Shown in pieces: positions 14,460 through 21,371 of a stretch of DNA of 21,371 nt. Each line of letters opens with the position of its first letter. Positions within the stretch are counted from its first letter, which is position 1. The DNA is from Acidobacteriota bacterium (GTDB lineage: Bacteria > Acidobacteriota > Terriglobia > Terriglobales > Acidobacteriaceae). Made by a program: the position numbers and the translations under genes. The notes under the pieces were generated by a model. It worked only from the letters and a program-made list of their open reading frames with translations. It was not told the DNA's origin and searched no databases. The DNA lies in contig JAEZPW010000132.1 in the NCBI GenBank assembly GCA_023441255.1, forward strand, positions 1 through 21,371, read 5' to 3'.

Positions 14460-17033
14460 ATGCCCGAGACCAACACAGAGAAGTCGTCTACCCAGAACAT
14501 TGAGCGCGAGGAGCGTTACGAGCCGCAGCGCATAGAAGAGAAGTGGTCCGCCCGCTGGTGGTCGCAACCTGACCTTTTCAAGGCCGACCCGGCCGACAGC
14601 GCGCGCAAGAAGTACTACGTCCTTGAGATGCTGCCTTACCCCAGCGGCGTGCTGCACATGGGCCACGTGCGGAACTACTCCATCGGCGACGCGCTCGCCC
14701 GCCACATGTGGATGCGCGGCTACAACGTCCTTCACCCGATGGGATGGGACTCGTTCGGACTTCCGGCTGAGAATGCCGCCATCAAGAACAAGCGTCCGCC
14801 CAAAGAATGGACACTCGGCAACATCGCGTTCATGAAGCAGCAGATGAAACGGCTCGGTTTCGCCTATGACTGGGACCGCGAAGTCACCACCTGTCTGCCA
14901 GATTATTACCGCTGGAACCAGTGGTTCTTCCTCAAGCTCTACGAAAAGGGGCTGGCGTATCGCAAGAAGAGCAAGGTGAACTGGTGTCCCGAATGCGCCA
15001 CCGTTCTCGCCAACGAACAGGTCGTCGGTGGTTGCTGCTGGCGACACGAAACTACCACGGTGGAACAGCGCGAACTCGAACAGTGGTTCCTGCGCATCAC
15101 CGACTACGCCGAAGAACTTTTGCACGACCTCGACAAACTCGAGGGATGGCCTGAAAAGGTCAAGATCATGCAGCGCAACTGGATCGGCCGCAGCGAAGGC
15201 GCGATGGTCGATTTCAAGATCGATGGTTCAACCGGCAAGGCTGGCGACACGATTACGGTCTTCACGACTCGCATCGACACTACCTACGGTGCAACTTCGA
15301 TCCAGTTGGCTCCCGAGCATCCAGTCGTAACAGATTTCATCGCCAGCGATCCCGAACTGTTCGGAAGAGTAGAGAACCTTCTCAACGAGCAGAAGAAGGC
15401 GAAGGAAATCGGCGATGTCGGCGCCATTGAGAAGCACGGCATCTTTACCGGTCGATACGCCGTAAACCCGTTCAATGGTGAGAAGCTGCCCATTTGGGTG
15501 GCCAACTACATTCTGATGGACTACGGCACGGGCGCAATCATGTCCGTCCCTGCCCACGACGAACGCGACTACGAGTTCGCAAAGAAGTATGACCTGGACA
15601 TTCGCGTCGTCATCCTCCCGCGTCGCACCGGCGAACCGCCCGAGGAAGGCCAACCCGAAGAGCCGGTTCTGCCGTTTGTGGAAGAAGATAGCCTGGTCAT
15701 GAACTCGGGCGAGTGGAGCGGCCTTTCATGCGTTGAAGCACAACACAAGATGGCTGACTACGCCAAACAGCAGGGCTTTGGCTATCCGACAGTCAACTAC
15801 CGCCTAAAAGACTGGGGAATCTCGCGCCAGCGCTACTGGGGCACTCCCATCCCGATGCTCTACTGTGACAAGTGCGGCGTCGTCCCGGTCCCGGAAAACC
15901 ATCTACCGGTCGAGCTGCCGGAGCAGGTGGATATTACCCTTGCGGGCGGATCGCCCTTGGGCCGAGTGCCGGAATTTGTGAACGCGACCTGTCCCAAGTG
16001 TGGCGGCCACGCGCGTCGTGAAACCGACACCATGGACACGTTCGTAGATTCATCCTGGTACTTCTACCGCTATACCGACGCGAAGAACGACCGTGCTCCG
16101 TTCGACTCGGCGACCGCGAACTACTGGTTTCCCATCGATCAGTACATCGGCGGCGTGGAGCACCCCATACTGCACCTGATCTACTCGCGCTTCTGGACCA
16201 AGTTCATGCGCGACATCGGCCTGGTGAACAACTCCGAACCCGCGGAGCGACTGTTCACCCAGGGCATGATCATCAAGAACGGCGCCAAGATGTCGAAGTC
16301 ACTCGGCAACACCGTTTCGCCCGACGACATGGTCGCGCAATACGGAGCGGACGCCACCCGCGCCTACACGTTGTTCGCGACGTCTCCCGACCGCGAACTC
16401 GATTGGCAGGACGCCGGTGTGGAAGGTGTCTATCGCTTCCTGGGCAAGGTCTACCGATTCTTCGCCCAGAACCCGGTCGCGCCGAACGGCGAAAGTTACT
16501 CCGTCAGCGATCTCTCGCCCGAAGCGCGCAAGATCGCCCGCAAGCTGCACCAGACCATCAGGAAAGTCAGTGATGATTTCAACGGACGCTGGCATTTCAA
16601 CACCTCGGTCGCGGCGTTGATGGAATTGATTAACCAGTGCACGTCCGCGCAGGACATCTTCACGCGGAACGGCAACGCGCCCGTGCCTCCCGCGTTCGTG
16701 CACGACATTCAGCGTAATATCGTCCTGCTGCTGCACCCGTTCGCGCCGTACCTTGCCTACGAACTCTGGGAGATGATCGGCCAGACATCTGATCTGCTCC
16801 ATGAGCCCTGGCCGCAGTACGACCCCGAGCTCGCAAAGGAAGAAGAGATTGAGATGGCACTGCAGCTCAACGGCAAGCTGCGTAGCCGCATCACCGTCGC
16901 AGCCGAGGCTGATGAAGATTCGATCAAGCAGGCCGCACTAGCCGATGCGAAAGTGAAAGCGGAGATCGAAGGCAAACAGATCGTCAAAATCGTCGTGGTC
17001 AAGGGCAAGCTGGTCAACATCGTGGTCAAGTAA
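14460..17033 (+). CDS. leuS: Leucyl-tRNA synthetase
   Basis: This class I aminoacyl-tRNA synthetase charges tRNA-Leu. The 857 residues match bacterial LeuRS length. The HIGH motif is HMGH (66-69) in PYPSGVLHMGHVRNYSIGD, and KMSKS is at 610-614 (GAKMSKSLGNTVSPDDM). The zinc-ribbon insert CPECATVLANEQVVGGCCWRH, the editing (CP1) domain with TTYGATSIQLAPEHP and the second Cys pairs (CDKCG, CPKCGG) are all present. The DWGISRQRYWGTPIP and DTMDTFVDSSWYFYRY motifs are conserved. ATG 14460 has only a weak upstream ribosome-binding sequence. It is 88 bp downstream of nfo on the same strand. Confidence 0.97.
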   Translation: MPETNTEKSSTQNIEREERYEPQRIEEKWSARWWSQPDLFKADPADSARKKYYVLEMLPYPSGVLHMGHVRNYSIGDALARHMWMRGYNVLHPMGWDSFGLPAENAAIKNKRPPKEWTLGNIAFMKQQMKRLGFAYDWDREVTTCLPDYYRWNQWFFLKLYEKGLAYRKKSKVNWCPECATVLANEQVVGGCCWRHETTTVEQRELEQWFLRITDYAEELLHDLDKLEGWPEKVKIMQRNWIGRSEGAMVDFKIDGSTGKAGDTITVFTTRIDTTYGATSIQLAPEHPVVTDFIASDPELFGRVENLLNEQKKAKEIGDVGAIEKHGIFTGRYAVNPFNGEKLPIWVANYILMDYGTGAIMSVPAHDERDYEFAKKYDLDIRVVILPRRTGEPPEEGQPEEPVLPFVEEDSLVMNSGEWSGLSCVEAQHKMADYAKQQGFGYPTVNYRLKDWGISRQRYWGTPIPMLYCDKCGVVPVPENHLPVELPEQVDITLAGGSPLGRVPEFVNATCPKCGGHARRETDTMDTFVDSSWYFYRYTDAKNDRAPFDSATANYWFPIDQYIGGVEHPILHLIYSRFWTKFMRDIGLVNNSEPAERLFTQGMIIKNGAKMSKSLGNTVSPDDMVAQYGADATRAYTLFATSPDRELDWQDAGVEGVYRFLGKVYRFFAQNPVAPNGESYSVSDLSPEARKIARKLHQTIRKVSDDFNGRWHFNTSVAALMELINQCTSAQDIFTRNGNAPVPPAFVHDIQRNIVLLLHPFAPYLAYELWEMIGQTSDLLHEPWPQYDPELAKEEEIEMALQLNGKLRSRITVAAEADEDSIKQAALADAKVKAEIEGKQIVKIVVVKGKLVNIVVK

Positions 17034-17110
17034 TCGGGCCATCGACATCGTGCGATCGAGCCGTCGGGCCATCGACAAACATCGTAAGATGGCCCGATGA
17101 CTCGATGGCC
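17034..17110. repeat. Cluster of GGGCCATCGA direct and inverted repeats
   Basis: TCGGGCCATCGACA is repeated at 17034-17047 and 17064-17077. The reverse complement appears at 17088-17097 (GATGGCCCGA) and again in part at 17103-17110 (CGATGGCC). The order is forward, forward, reverse, reverse. Positions 17064-17073 and 17088-17097 make a perfect 10-bp hairpin with a 14-nt loop directly after leuS, so it may end or stabilise that transcript. It lacks a T run. The last unit overlaps the ATG used for the next gene. Confidence 0.7.
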
Positions 17111-18010
17111 AGATCACCCGATTCTGTGTATTCTTCGTTCGTGGCCAGCACCACACCAATCCGTGACGGCTTCCGGCTCGTGACTCGCCAGCCGTCACTC
17201 GTTCTCGCTGAGATCACGTGGCGTTGGAGCTTCGGCGCGGCGTTTTGTTTGCTCCTGCTGCTTTCTTTTTCCGAATATCTCCGCAGCCTGCCCGTCTCGG
17301 ACCTTGACTGGTTCATGTGGAAGACCGGCATTCCACCGCTGATGAGTCAGGCCCTAGGCAATACTATCCACGGCAGCGGCTACAAGATTCTCCGGATCGG
17401 TGCCATCCTGTTGCCTGCTCTCGCATTCTTCTGGGTCTTCGCGGCAGCGCTGGGCCGCGCCGCGACCCTGCGTTCGCTCATGCCCGACAGCAGGCCCCGT
17501 CTTCGATCGCTGCTCGGGATAGGCCTCCTTCGCGCAGCGTTGACGCTGGCCGCCATTCTAAGCATGGTTGCGGTGTTCGCTCTTGCCGCTCGTGCTTACG
17601 CGCCTCGTGTCCCTGATCCGCTGCCGCATCCCGAGCGTGCCACCGTCGTAGCTGTCCTGTTAGGCGCACTCGTCTGGTATCTGTGGTCGGTAGGGAACTG
17701 GATTCTGGGGATCGCCCCGATTGCCACGGCCGTGCATGACAGTCTGGGCTCCGTGTCCGCAGCCATTCGTAGAGTTTCTGGCCAGATGCGCCGCCACGTG
17801 GGGGTCGGAGTGGCGTTTACTGGACTGCACATCCTTGCGTTCGCCGTTTGTACGTGGCTTTCGTTCCTGGTGCTGGGGGCGGCAAGCGTTGTTCCCGGCA
17901 GGTTGGTCTTGGCGGGCCTCATTATCGTGGCTCTCGCCTACTTTGCCCTGCTCGATTTCTTCTACATAGCTCGCCTGGCCGCCTACGTTTCGCTTGCTGA
18001 CGACCTCTAG
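17105..18010 (+). CDS. Uncharacterised polytopic membrane protein
   Basis: I do not recognise the family. The 301 residues contain about five to six hydrophobic helices: near residues 40-57, 100-125, 142-165, 182-205, 240-260 and 262-285. A conserved-looking amphipathic segment around 208-235 (AVHDSLGSVSAAIRRVSGQM) resembles the linker in exporter-like or YciC-type membrane proteins, but this is weak. ATG 17105 lies within the preceding repeat cluster and has no ribosome-binding site; GTG 17141 is an alternative. It follows leuS by 71 bp on the same strand and faces the arginine decarboxylase gene convergently. No catalytic motif is visible. Confidence 0.75.
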   Translation: MARSPDSVYSSFVASTTPIRDGFRLVTRQPSLVLAEITWRWSFGAAFCLLLLLSFSEYLRSLPVSDLDWFMWKTGIPPLMSQALGNTIHGSGYKILRIGAILLPALAFFWVFAAALGRAATLRSLMPDSRPRLRSLLGIGLLRAALTLAAILSMVAVFALAARAYAPRVPDPLPHPERATVVAVLLGALVWYLWSVGNWILGIAPIATAVHDSLGSVSAAIRRVSGQMRRHVGVGVAFTGLHILAFAVCTWLSFLVLGAASVVPGRLVLAGLIIVALAYFALLDFFYIARLAAYVSLADDL

Positions 18011-18077
18011 AACCGGTCACCAGCGAACGTACTTCTGGCGTGTATTGCTCTCCTGTACGCCTCCGCCAACACTTTTT

Positions 18078-18109
18078 CGCAAAAAAGAAAGGCGCGGGTC
18101 TGCGCCTTT
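18078..18109 (-). terminator. Terminator of the arginine decarboxylase gene
   Basis: The stem AAAGGCGC (18088-18095) with GCGCCTTT (18102-18109) has a 6-nt loop. On the - strand it is followed by CTTTTTTGCG, a good T run, 24 bp past the - strand stop at 18133. On the + strand the tail is not T-rich. Confidence 0.8.
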
Positions 18110-18132
18110 ATTGAAGCAAATCCTAATCTTGC

Positions 18133-18690
18133 TTAGTCAAAAATCATGATGGCGGCTGCGATCACCGTGGTCCACAGACCACGCTTGTCTCCTACTGCGG
18201 ACTGAGTGAAATTCATGGTGCGCACAATCTTGTTCGACATCCGGTAGACTTCTTTTTTCTCGTCCCACGACTTATCCGAGTCGAACTCAACCCCCAGCGT
18301 TGTCGCCAGCATCTCGGCTGCGAGTTCTTCTGCGTAGTCGCCGGCGATGTTATCCGTCTCGCCAAACGAATGGTGCTCGCTCAAGTAGCCGTAGGTTGTG
18401 CGGTCCGCCGGAATCGCAACCCCGATACTGGACGCAATCAGTCGGTGCGGCTCCCGAGTGGAATTCTCGGCGACAACGGCAAACACGACCTCGCCCGGAC
18501 TGAGATGTTTCAGACCTTCTTTGCGGGGGAGAATCTTGCAGTTTGGCGGGAAGATGGAGGAGACCCTGACCAGGTTCTGAGCTGCAATTCCCGCATCACG
18601 CAAAGCCAACTCAAAGGAGGTCAGACGTTCTTTGTGTTTCCCCACGCCCTTCGTGAAAAAGATGCGTTTGGGAACCATATTCTTGGACAA
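18133..18690 (-). CDS. Pyruvoyl-dependent arginine decarboxylase
   Basis: This enzyme converts L-arginine to agmatine, the entry to polyamine synthesis. Autocleavage at a Ser-Ser bond creates the pyruvoyl cofactor; the site is Ser44-Ser45 in NLVRVSSIFPPNC. The family signature MVPKRIFFTKGVGKHKERLT and EVVFAVVAENSTREPHRLI are clear, and GYLSEHHSFGE is also typical. The 185-residue frame starts at TTG 18690, with GGAGG ten bases upstream. The internal ATG 18678 would drop four residues but lies 22 bases from GGAGG, so TTG is slightly favoured. It is a single-gene unit with its own terminator; no agmatinase or agmatine deiminase is in the window. Confidence 0.92.
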   Translation of the reverse strand: MSKNMVPKRIFFTKGVGKHKERLTSFELALRDAGIAAQNLVRVSSIFPPNCKILPRKEGLKHLSPGEVVFAVVAENSTREPHRLIASSIGVAIPADRTTYGYLSEHHSFGETDNIAGDYAEELAAEMLATTLGVEFDSDKSWDEKKEVYRMSNKIVRTMNFTQSAVGDKRGLWTTVIAAAIMIFD

Positions 18691-18809
18691 TTTCTTTCAT
18701 CCTCCGAAGCGAGGCAGACCCTCAGACGTTTTTATAACATTTATTCGCAAGTTCGTAAGCCGGAAATTGCAGGAGGAGAAGGGGTTTTATCGAAGGACTG
18801 AACCGATGA

Positions 18810-18840
18810 AAAAAGCCCACGCCAGCCGCGCCGGCGTGGG
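18810..18840 (-). terminator. Terminator of the small secreted-protein gene
   Basis: The stem CCCACGCC (18816-18823) with GGCGTGGG (18833-18840) has a 9-nt loop. Read on the - strand it is followed by GCTTTTTTC, 24 bp beyond the - strand stop codon at 18864. Confidence 0.85.
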
Positions 18841-18863
18841 ACGGTAGGCTCGTCGACCGCTAC

Positions 18864-19199
18864 TCAGCTCTTTGCCTTGACGGATTCGACCTTGATCTTG
18901 TCGCCCTCCACGGCGCCGGTCACGGTCACTGGCTGCCCCGCGTACTTTGCAAGCTCTTCCTTATGTCCGTCCAGCGTGTAAACTTTGTCGCCAGAAATAA
19001 GAGCGTAATTCGCTCCGTGTTCCACACAGCCCTTTGTGCACGCGGCGTCACTGCCCTTCATAACGTGCTTGGCGCCGCACATGGTGTCGCTTACGACTCC
19101 GGTGAACGTCTGCGAATCTGCCGCGAGCAAGGCTGTCGAACCGAAGATCGCGACGACAAGGACAAGGCAAAACCCTGCCGTAAGGATGCGCTGCTTCAT
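18864..19199 (-). CDS. Small secreted Cys-containing protein, likely OB-fold (DUF5818-like)
   Basis: The 111-residue protein from ATG 19199 has a signal peptide (MKQRILTAGFCLVLVV, then AIFGSTALLAAD). ATG 19199 is set by a strong GGAGGTGA ribosome-binding sequence at 19204-19211; a longer frame to 19235 is not needed. The mature part opens FTGVVSDTMCGAKH and contains three cysteines in CX12CX3C spacing (MCGAKH to CTKGCVEHG), with nearby histidines. The end, YAGQPVTVTGAVEGDKIKVESV, has OB-fold character. Similar short exported proteins are frequent in acidobacteria; I associate it with DUF5818 by recall, not by search. The function is unknown; Cys/His metal binding or a disulfide is possible. 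Confidence 0.8.
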   Translation of the reverse strand: MKQRILTAGFCLVLVVAIFGSTALLAADSQTFTGVVSDTMCGAKHVMKGSDAACTKGCVEHGANYALISGDKVYTLDGHKEELAKYAGQPVTVTGAVEGDKIKVESVKAKS

Positions 19200-19316
19200 T
19201 TGGTCACCTCCGGGGTAATGGATGGCCGTTCCCACAGCGAGTCACGGCCCGGTGCCTGAATAGAGTCACCTGAGGCTGCTTAGGTTTCAAAGCTGGTCGC
19301 AGAATCAAGATTTTAG

Positions 19317-20216
19317 TCAGACCGTGGTGATATCCGCACGTTTCAACTTGACTGCGGTTTCAATGAAGGCAAGTGCCGCGCGACTGAGCGCCTTGTCTTT
19401 CCTGAAAACCAGCGCGAGATCCCTTCGGACTGTGGCATCGGCGATCGCGATGCTGGCAAGCGCACCTGCACGAACGTCTTCGGCAACGTTACTGGCCGCG
19501 ATAAACCCGACCCCCACGCCGGCCGCTGCGAAGCGCTTCAACAGTTCGCTGGAATCGAGTTCCATCGAGATCGACGGCTTCAATTTCCGCTCGTCAAAGA
19601 GACTGTCCAGCGCGTCACGCGTCCGCCCCACCTTGGGCATGAGCAACGGGTATTCGGCTGCGTCTGCGACCTTGGCCTGTTTACGGCGCGCTAACGGGTG
19701 CCCGGGCGCGGCGATGATCACGAGTTCGTCACGGTGGATGGGTACCACCGTCATTCGCGTGTCCTTAACCGGCATCGAAACTATGCCGAAATCGACCGTG
19801 TTATCGATAATGGACTCCAGGATGCGCGCGCGCTCCGCGCGGTTGATGCTGACCGCAACGTCTGGGTATTGCTTCTTGAATTCGGCAAAGACCTCCGGAA
19901 GTATGTGGAGGCAGGTTCCCTCGTTGGCGCCGACCACAATCTCTCCCCGCGGAACACGCTCCATCTCCGAAATATTCGCCAGCGTGATCCTGCGCGCTTC
20001 GATTGCTTCTTCGACATAGCGCTGAAATACCTTACCCGCGGCGGTCAGCGCGACCTTACCACCCGAGCGGTCGAACAGGCGCGCTCCGACCTCCTCCTCG
20101 AGAGCGCGGATCTGCGAGGACACCGCAGGCTGCGTGCGGAATCGCTTTTCCGCAGCCCGGGAGAAACTGGTGTGCCGCGCTACCTCCAGAAACGTTTCTA
20201 GCTGGTCAAAGTCCAT
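19317..20216 (-). CDS. LysR-family transcriptional regulator
   Basis: This 299-residue regulator has an N-terminal LysR winged helix-turn-helix (MDFDQLETFLEVARHTSFSR, then AAEKRFRTQPAVSSQIRALE and GARLFDRSGGKVALTAAG) and a periplasmic-binding-protein-like effector domain (IVVGANEGTCLHILPEVFAEF onward; AAGVGVGFIAASNV near residue 240). It is closest in feel to CysB/CynR-like members, but no specific effector can be assigned. ATG 20216 gives the standard length. It is divergent from glnA across a 309-bp gap, and LysR regulators often control the divergent neighbour, so glnA is a candidate target. Confidence 0.93.
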   Translation of the reverse strand: MDFDQLETFLEVARHTSFSRAAEKRFRTQPAVSSQIRALEEEVGARLFDRSGGKVALTAAGKVFQRYVEEAIEARRITLANISEMERVPRGEIVVGANEGTCLHILPEVFAEFKKQYPDVAVSINRAERARILESIIDNTVDFGIVSMPVKDTRMTVVPIHRDELVIIAAPGHPLARRKQAKVADAAEYPLLMPKVGRTRDALDSLFDERKLKPSISMELDSSELLKRFAAAGVGVGFIAASNVAEDVRAGALASIAIADATVRRDLALVFRKDKALSRAALAFIETAVKLKRADITTV

Positions 20217-20525
20217 CGGCCATTTCCGAGCTTACCTACGACAGTTTATGCTGCCAAACCAGCAAGTTGCACCGAAAAGTCGCTCCAGGCATCTCAGGCT
20301 GCGGCATAACCGCCGTTTATAGCACCGATAAAAAGTATCAATTTCCGCTGTCGTCCTGGGCCACGTATTCTGGCTGTGGTCAGGATCGCCGTTTGTGATC
20401 TACCCAGGTCATTGTTTATACAGGTCCTTTCTCGCAATTTGCGCCGCTGTGGACTGATTTGCCGGCCGGCGCGATTCCGGTTCAGGTTCTTCGCGTGTAC
20501 GCGCACTTCAGAAGGAGAATTGTTA
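20217..20525. promoter_or_regulatory. Divergent LysR-glnA control region
   Basis: This 309-bp region holds the start sides of both genes and no gene. A candidate sigma-70-type promoter for glnA is TTGTGA (20393-20398), an 18-bp spacer and TATACA (20417-20422), with 4 of 6 matches in each box, leaving a ~95-base leader. A strong GAAGGAGA ribosome-binding sequence sits at 20511-20518. I saw no TGGCAC-N5-TTGC sigma-54 site. Confidence 0.4.
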
Positions 20526-21371
20526 ATGGCTGATGTTAAAGCGGTGATGGAGTTCATTAAAAAGAACGACGTCAAGGTGCTGGACCTCCGTTTCACCGAT
20601 CTTCCGGGCCTCTGGCACCACGTTTCCTACCCGATCGGACAACTCACCGAGGATTCGTTCGAGGAAGGTTTCGGCATGGACGGCTCCTCGATCCGCGGAT
20701 GGGCAGCCATCCACGAAAGCGACATGCTGCTCATTCCGGATGCCTCGTTCTACATGCTCGATCCGTTCACCGAAGTTCCGACTCTGGTCATGATCGCCGA
20801 CGTCATTGATCCGGTAACGAAGCAGCGCTACGACCGCGATCCCCGTTACATCGCCAAGAAAGCCGAGATGTACCTGAGTTCCACCGGCATCGCAGACACC
20901 GCCTACTTCGGCGCCGAAGCCGAGTTCTTCATCTTCGACAACGTTCGCTTTGACCAGCGCGAACAGCACGGGTTCTATTTCATCGACGCCGAAGAAGGCC
21001 GCTGGAATTCCGGGCGTAAGGAAAACAATCTCGGGTACCGCCCGCGTTACAAGGAAGGCTACTTCCCGGTGCCTCCGACCGATCACTACCAGGACCTGCG
21101 CTCCGAGATGGCGATGATGATGCAGAGCTGCGGTCTCACGGTCGAGTGCCACCATCACGAAGTCGCTACCGGCGGCCAGACTGAAATCGACCTCAAGTTC
21201 GACGCGCTTGTGCCCTCGGCGGACCACATGATGCTCTACAAGTACATCGTGCGGAACGTCGCTTATCAGTACGGAAAGACCGTCACCTTCATGCCCAAAC
21301 CGTTGTTCCAGGACAACGGAAGCGGCATGCACGTTCACCAGTCACTGTGGAAAGGCGGCAAGCCGCTGTTC
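20526..21371 (+). CDS. glnA: Glutamine synthetase type I (3' partial)
   Basis: GlnA makes glutamine from glutamate, ammonia and ATP in the cytoplasm. The frame runs from ATG 20526 to the right edge without a stop (282 codons visible of about 470), so the C-terminal part, including any adenylylation tyrosine and the last ligands, is not seen. Visible motifs include VLDLRFTDLPGLWHHVS, FGMDGSSIRGW, the metal-binding AEAEFFIFD, the HHHEVATGGQTEID region (usually written ATAGQ) and GSGMHVHQS near the edge. GAAGGAGA lies seven bases upstream of the start. The gene is divergent from the LysR regulator. Confidence 0.95.
   Translation, partial: MADVKAVMEFIKKNDVKVLDLRFTDLPGLWHHVSYPIGQLTEDSFEEGFGMDGSSIRGWAAIHESDMLLIPDASFYMLDPFTEVPTLVMIADVIDPVTKQRYDRDPRYIAKKAEMYLSSTGIADTAYFGAEAEFFIFDNVRFDQREQHGFYFIDAEEGRWNSGRKENNLGYRPRYKEGYFPVPPTDHYQDLRSEMAMMMQSCGLTVECHHHEVATGGQTEIDLKFDALVPSADHMMLYKYIVRNVAYQYGKTVTFMPKPLFQDNGSGMHVHQSLWKGGKPLF

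Noticed and set aside
20217..20525. Sigma-54 promoter for glnA
   Set aside because: I looked for TGGCAC-N5-TTGC and found no acceptable match on the + strand.
20523..21338. 271-residue frame on the - strand opposite glnA
   Set aside because: It is a mirror frame of the strongly conserved glnA coding sequence, and has no ribosome-binding site or recognisable domain.
1..21371. tRNA, rRNA, CRISPR array, insertion sequence or prophage
   Set aside because: No cloverleaf, spaced identical repeats, transposase or integrase frame, or phage structural gene was seen by eye.

Overview
The window looks like a chromosomal segment of a moderately GC-rich Gram-negative bacterium, most likely an acidobacterium (Koribacter/Terriglobia-like). 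That assignment is an inference from the gene mix: an outer-membrane porin with a coiled-coil N-terminus, a bacterial pyruvoyl-dependent arginine decarboxylase, a YVTN beta-propeller lipoprotein, a small secreted Cys-containing protein and a type I-beta DAHP synthase. No phage, transposase, CRISPR array, tRNA or rRNA was seen. The content is mainly metabolic and housekeeping.

Region 1 (1-5150, + strand) is phosphate acquisition. A 5'-truncated porin is closed by a strong terminator. It is followed by a tight pstC-pstA-pstB-phoU operon with no pstS in view. A direct repeat resembling a Pho box lies between the porin and pstC. A bidirectional terminator separates phoU from a convergent M48 metalloprotease gene (6181-5159, - strand).

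Region 2 (6400-9273, - strand) reads leftward: an Lrp/AsnC regulator, a NifS/SufS-like cysteine desulfurase, a DsrC-type sulfur carrier with both C-terminal cysteines, and a stand-alone anti-sigma-type ATPase. The desulfurase-dsrC pair is 25 bp apart and looks like a sulfur-relay module. It is the most intriguing part of the window.

Region 3 (9482-13230) holds an exported Ntn-hydrolase of the asparaginase/aspartylglucosaminidase family (+), a small two-helix membrane protein (+), and a leftward pair of DAHP synthase (aromatic amino acids) followed one base later by a beta-propeller lipoprotein.

Region 4 (13355-18010, + strand) has endonuclease IV (base-excision repair), leucyl-tRNA synthetase, a cluster of inverted and direct GGGCCATCGA repeats, and an unrecognised polytopic membrane protein.

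Region 5 (18080-21371) has, leftward, the pyruvoyl-dependent arginine decarboxylase (agmatine/polyamines), a small secreted protein and a LysR regulator. Divergent from the LysR gene is a type I glutamine synthetase gene that runs off the right edge. Several genes use non-ATG or internal starts; where a Shine-Dalgarno-like sequence or family length favours a different start from the longest frame, that is stated.
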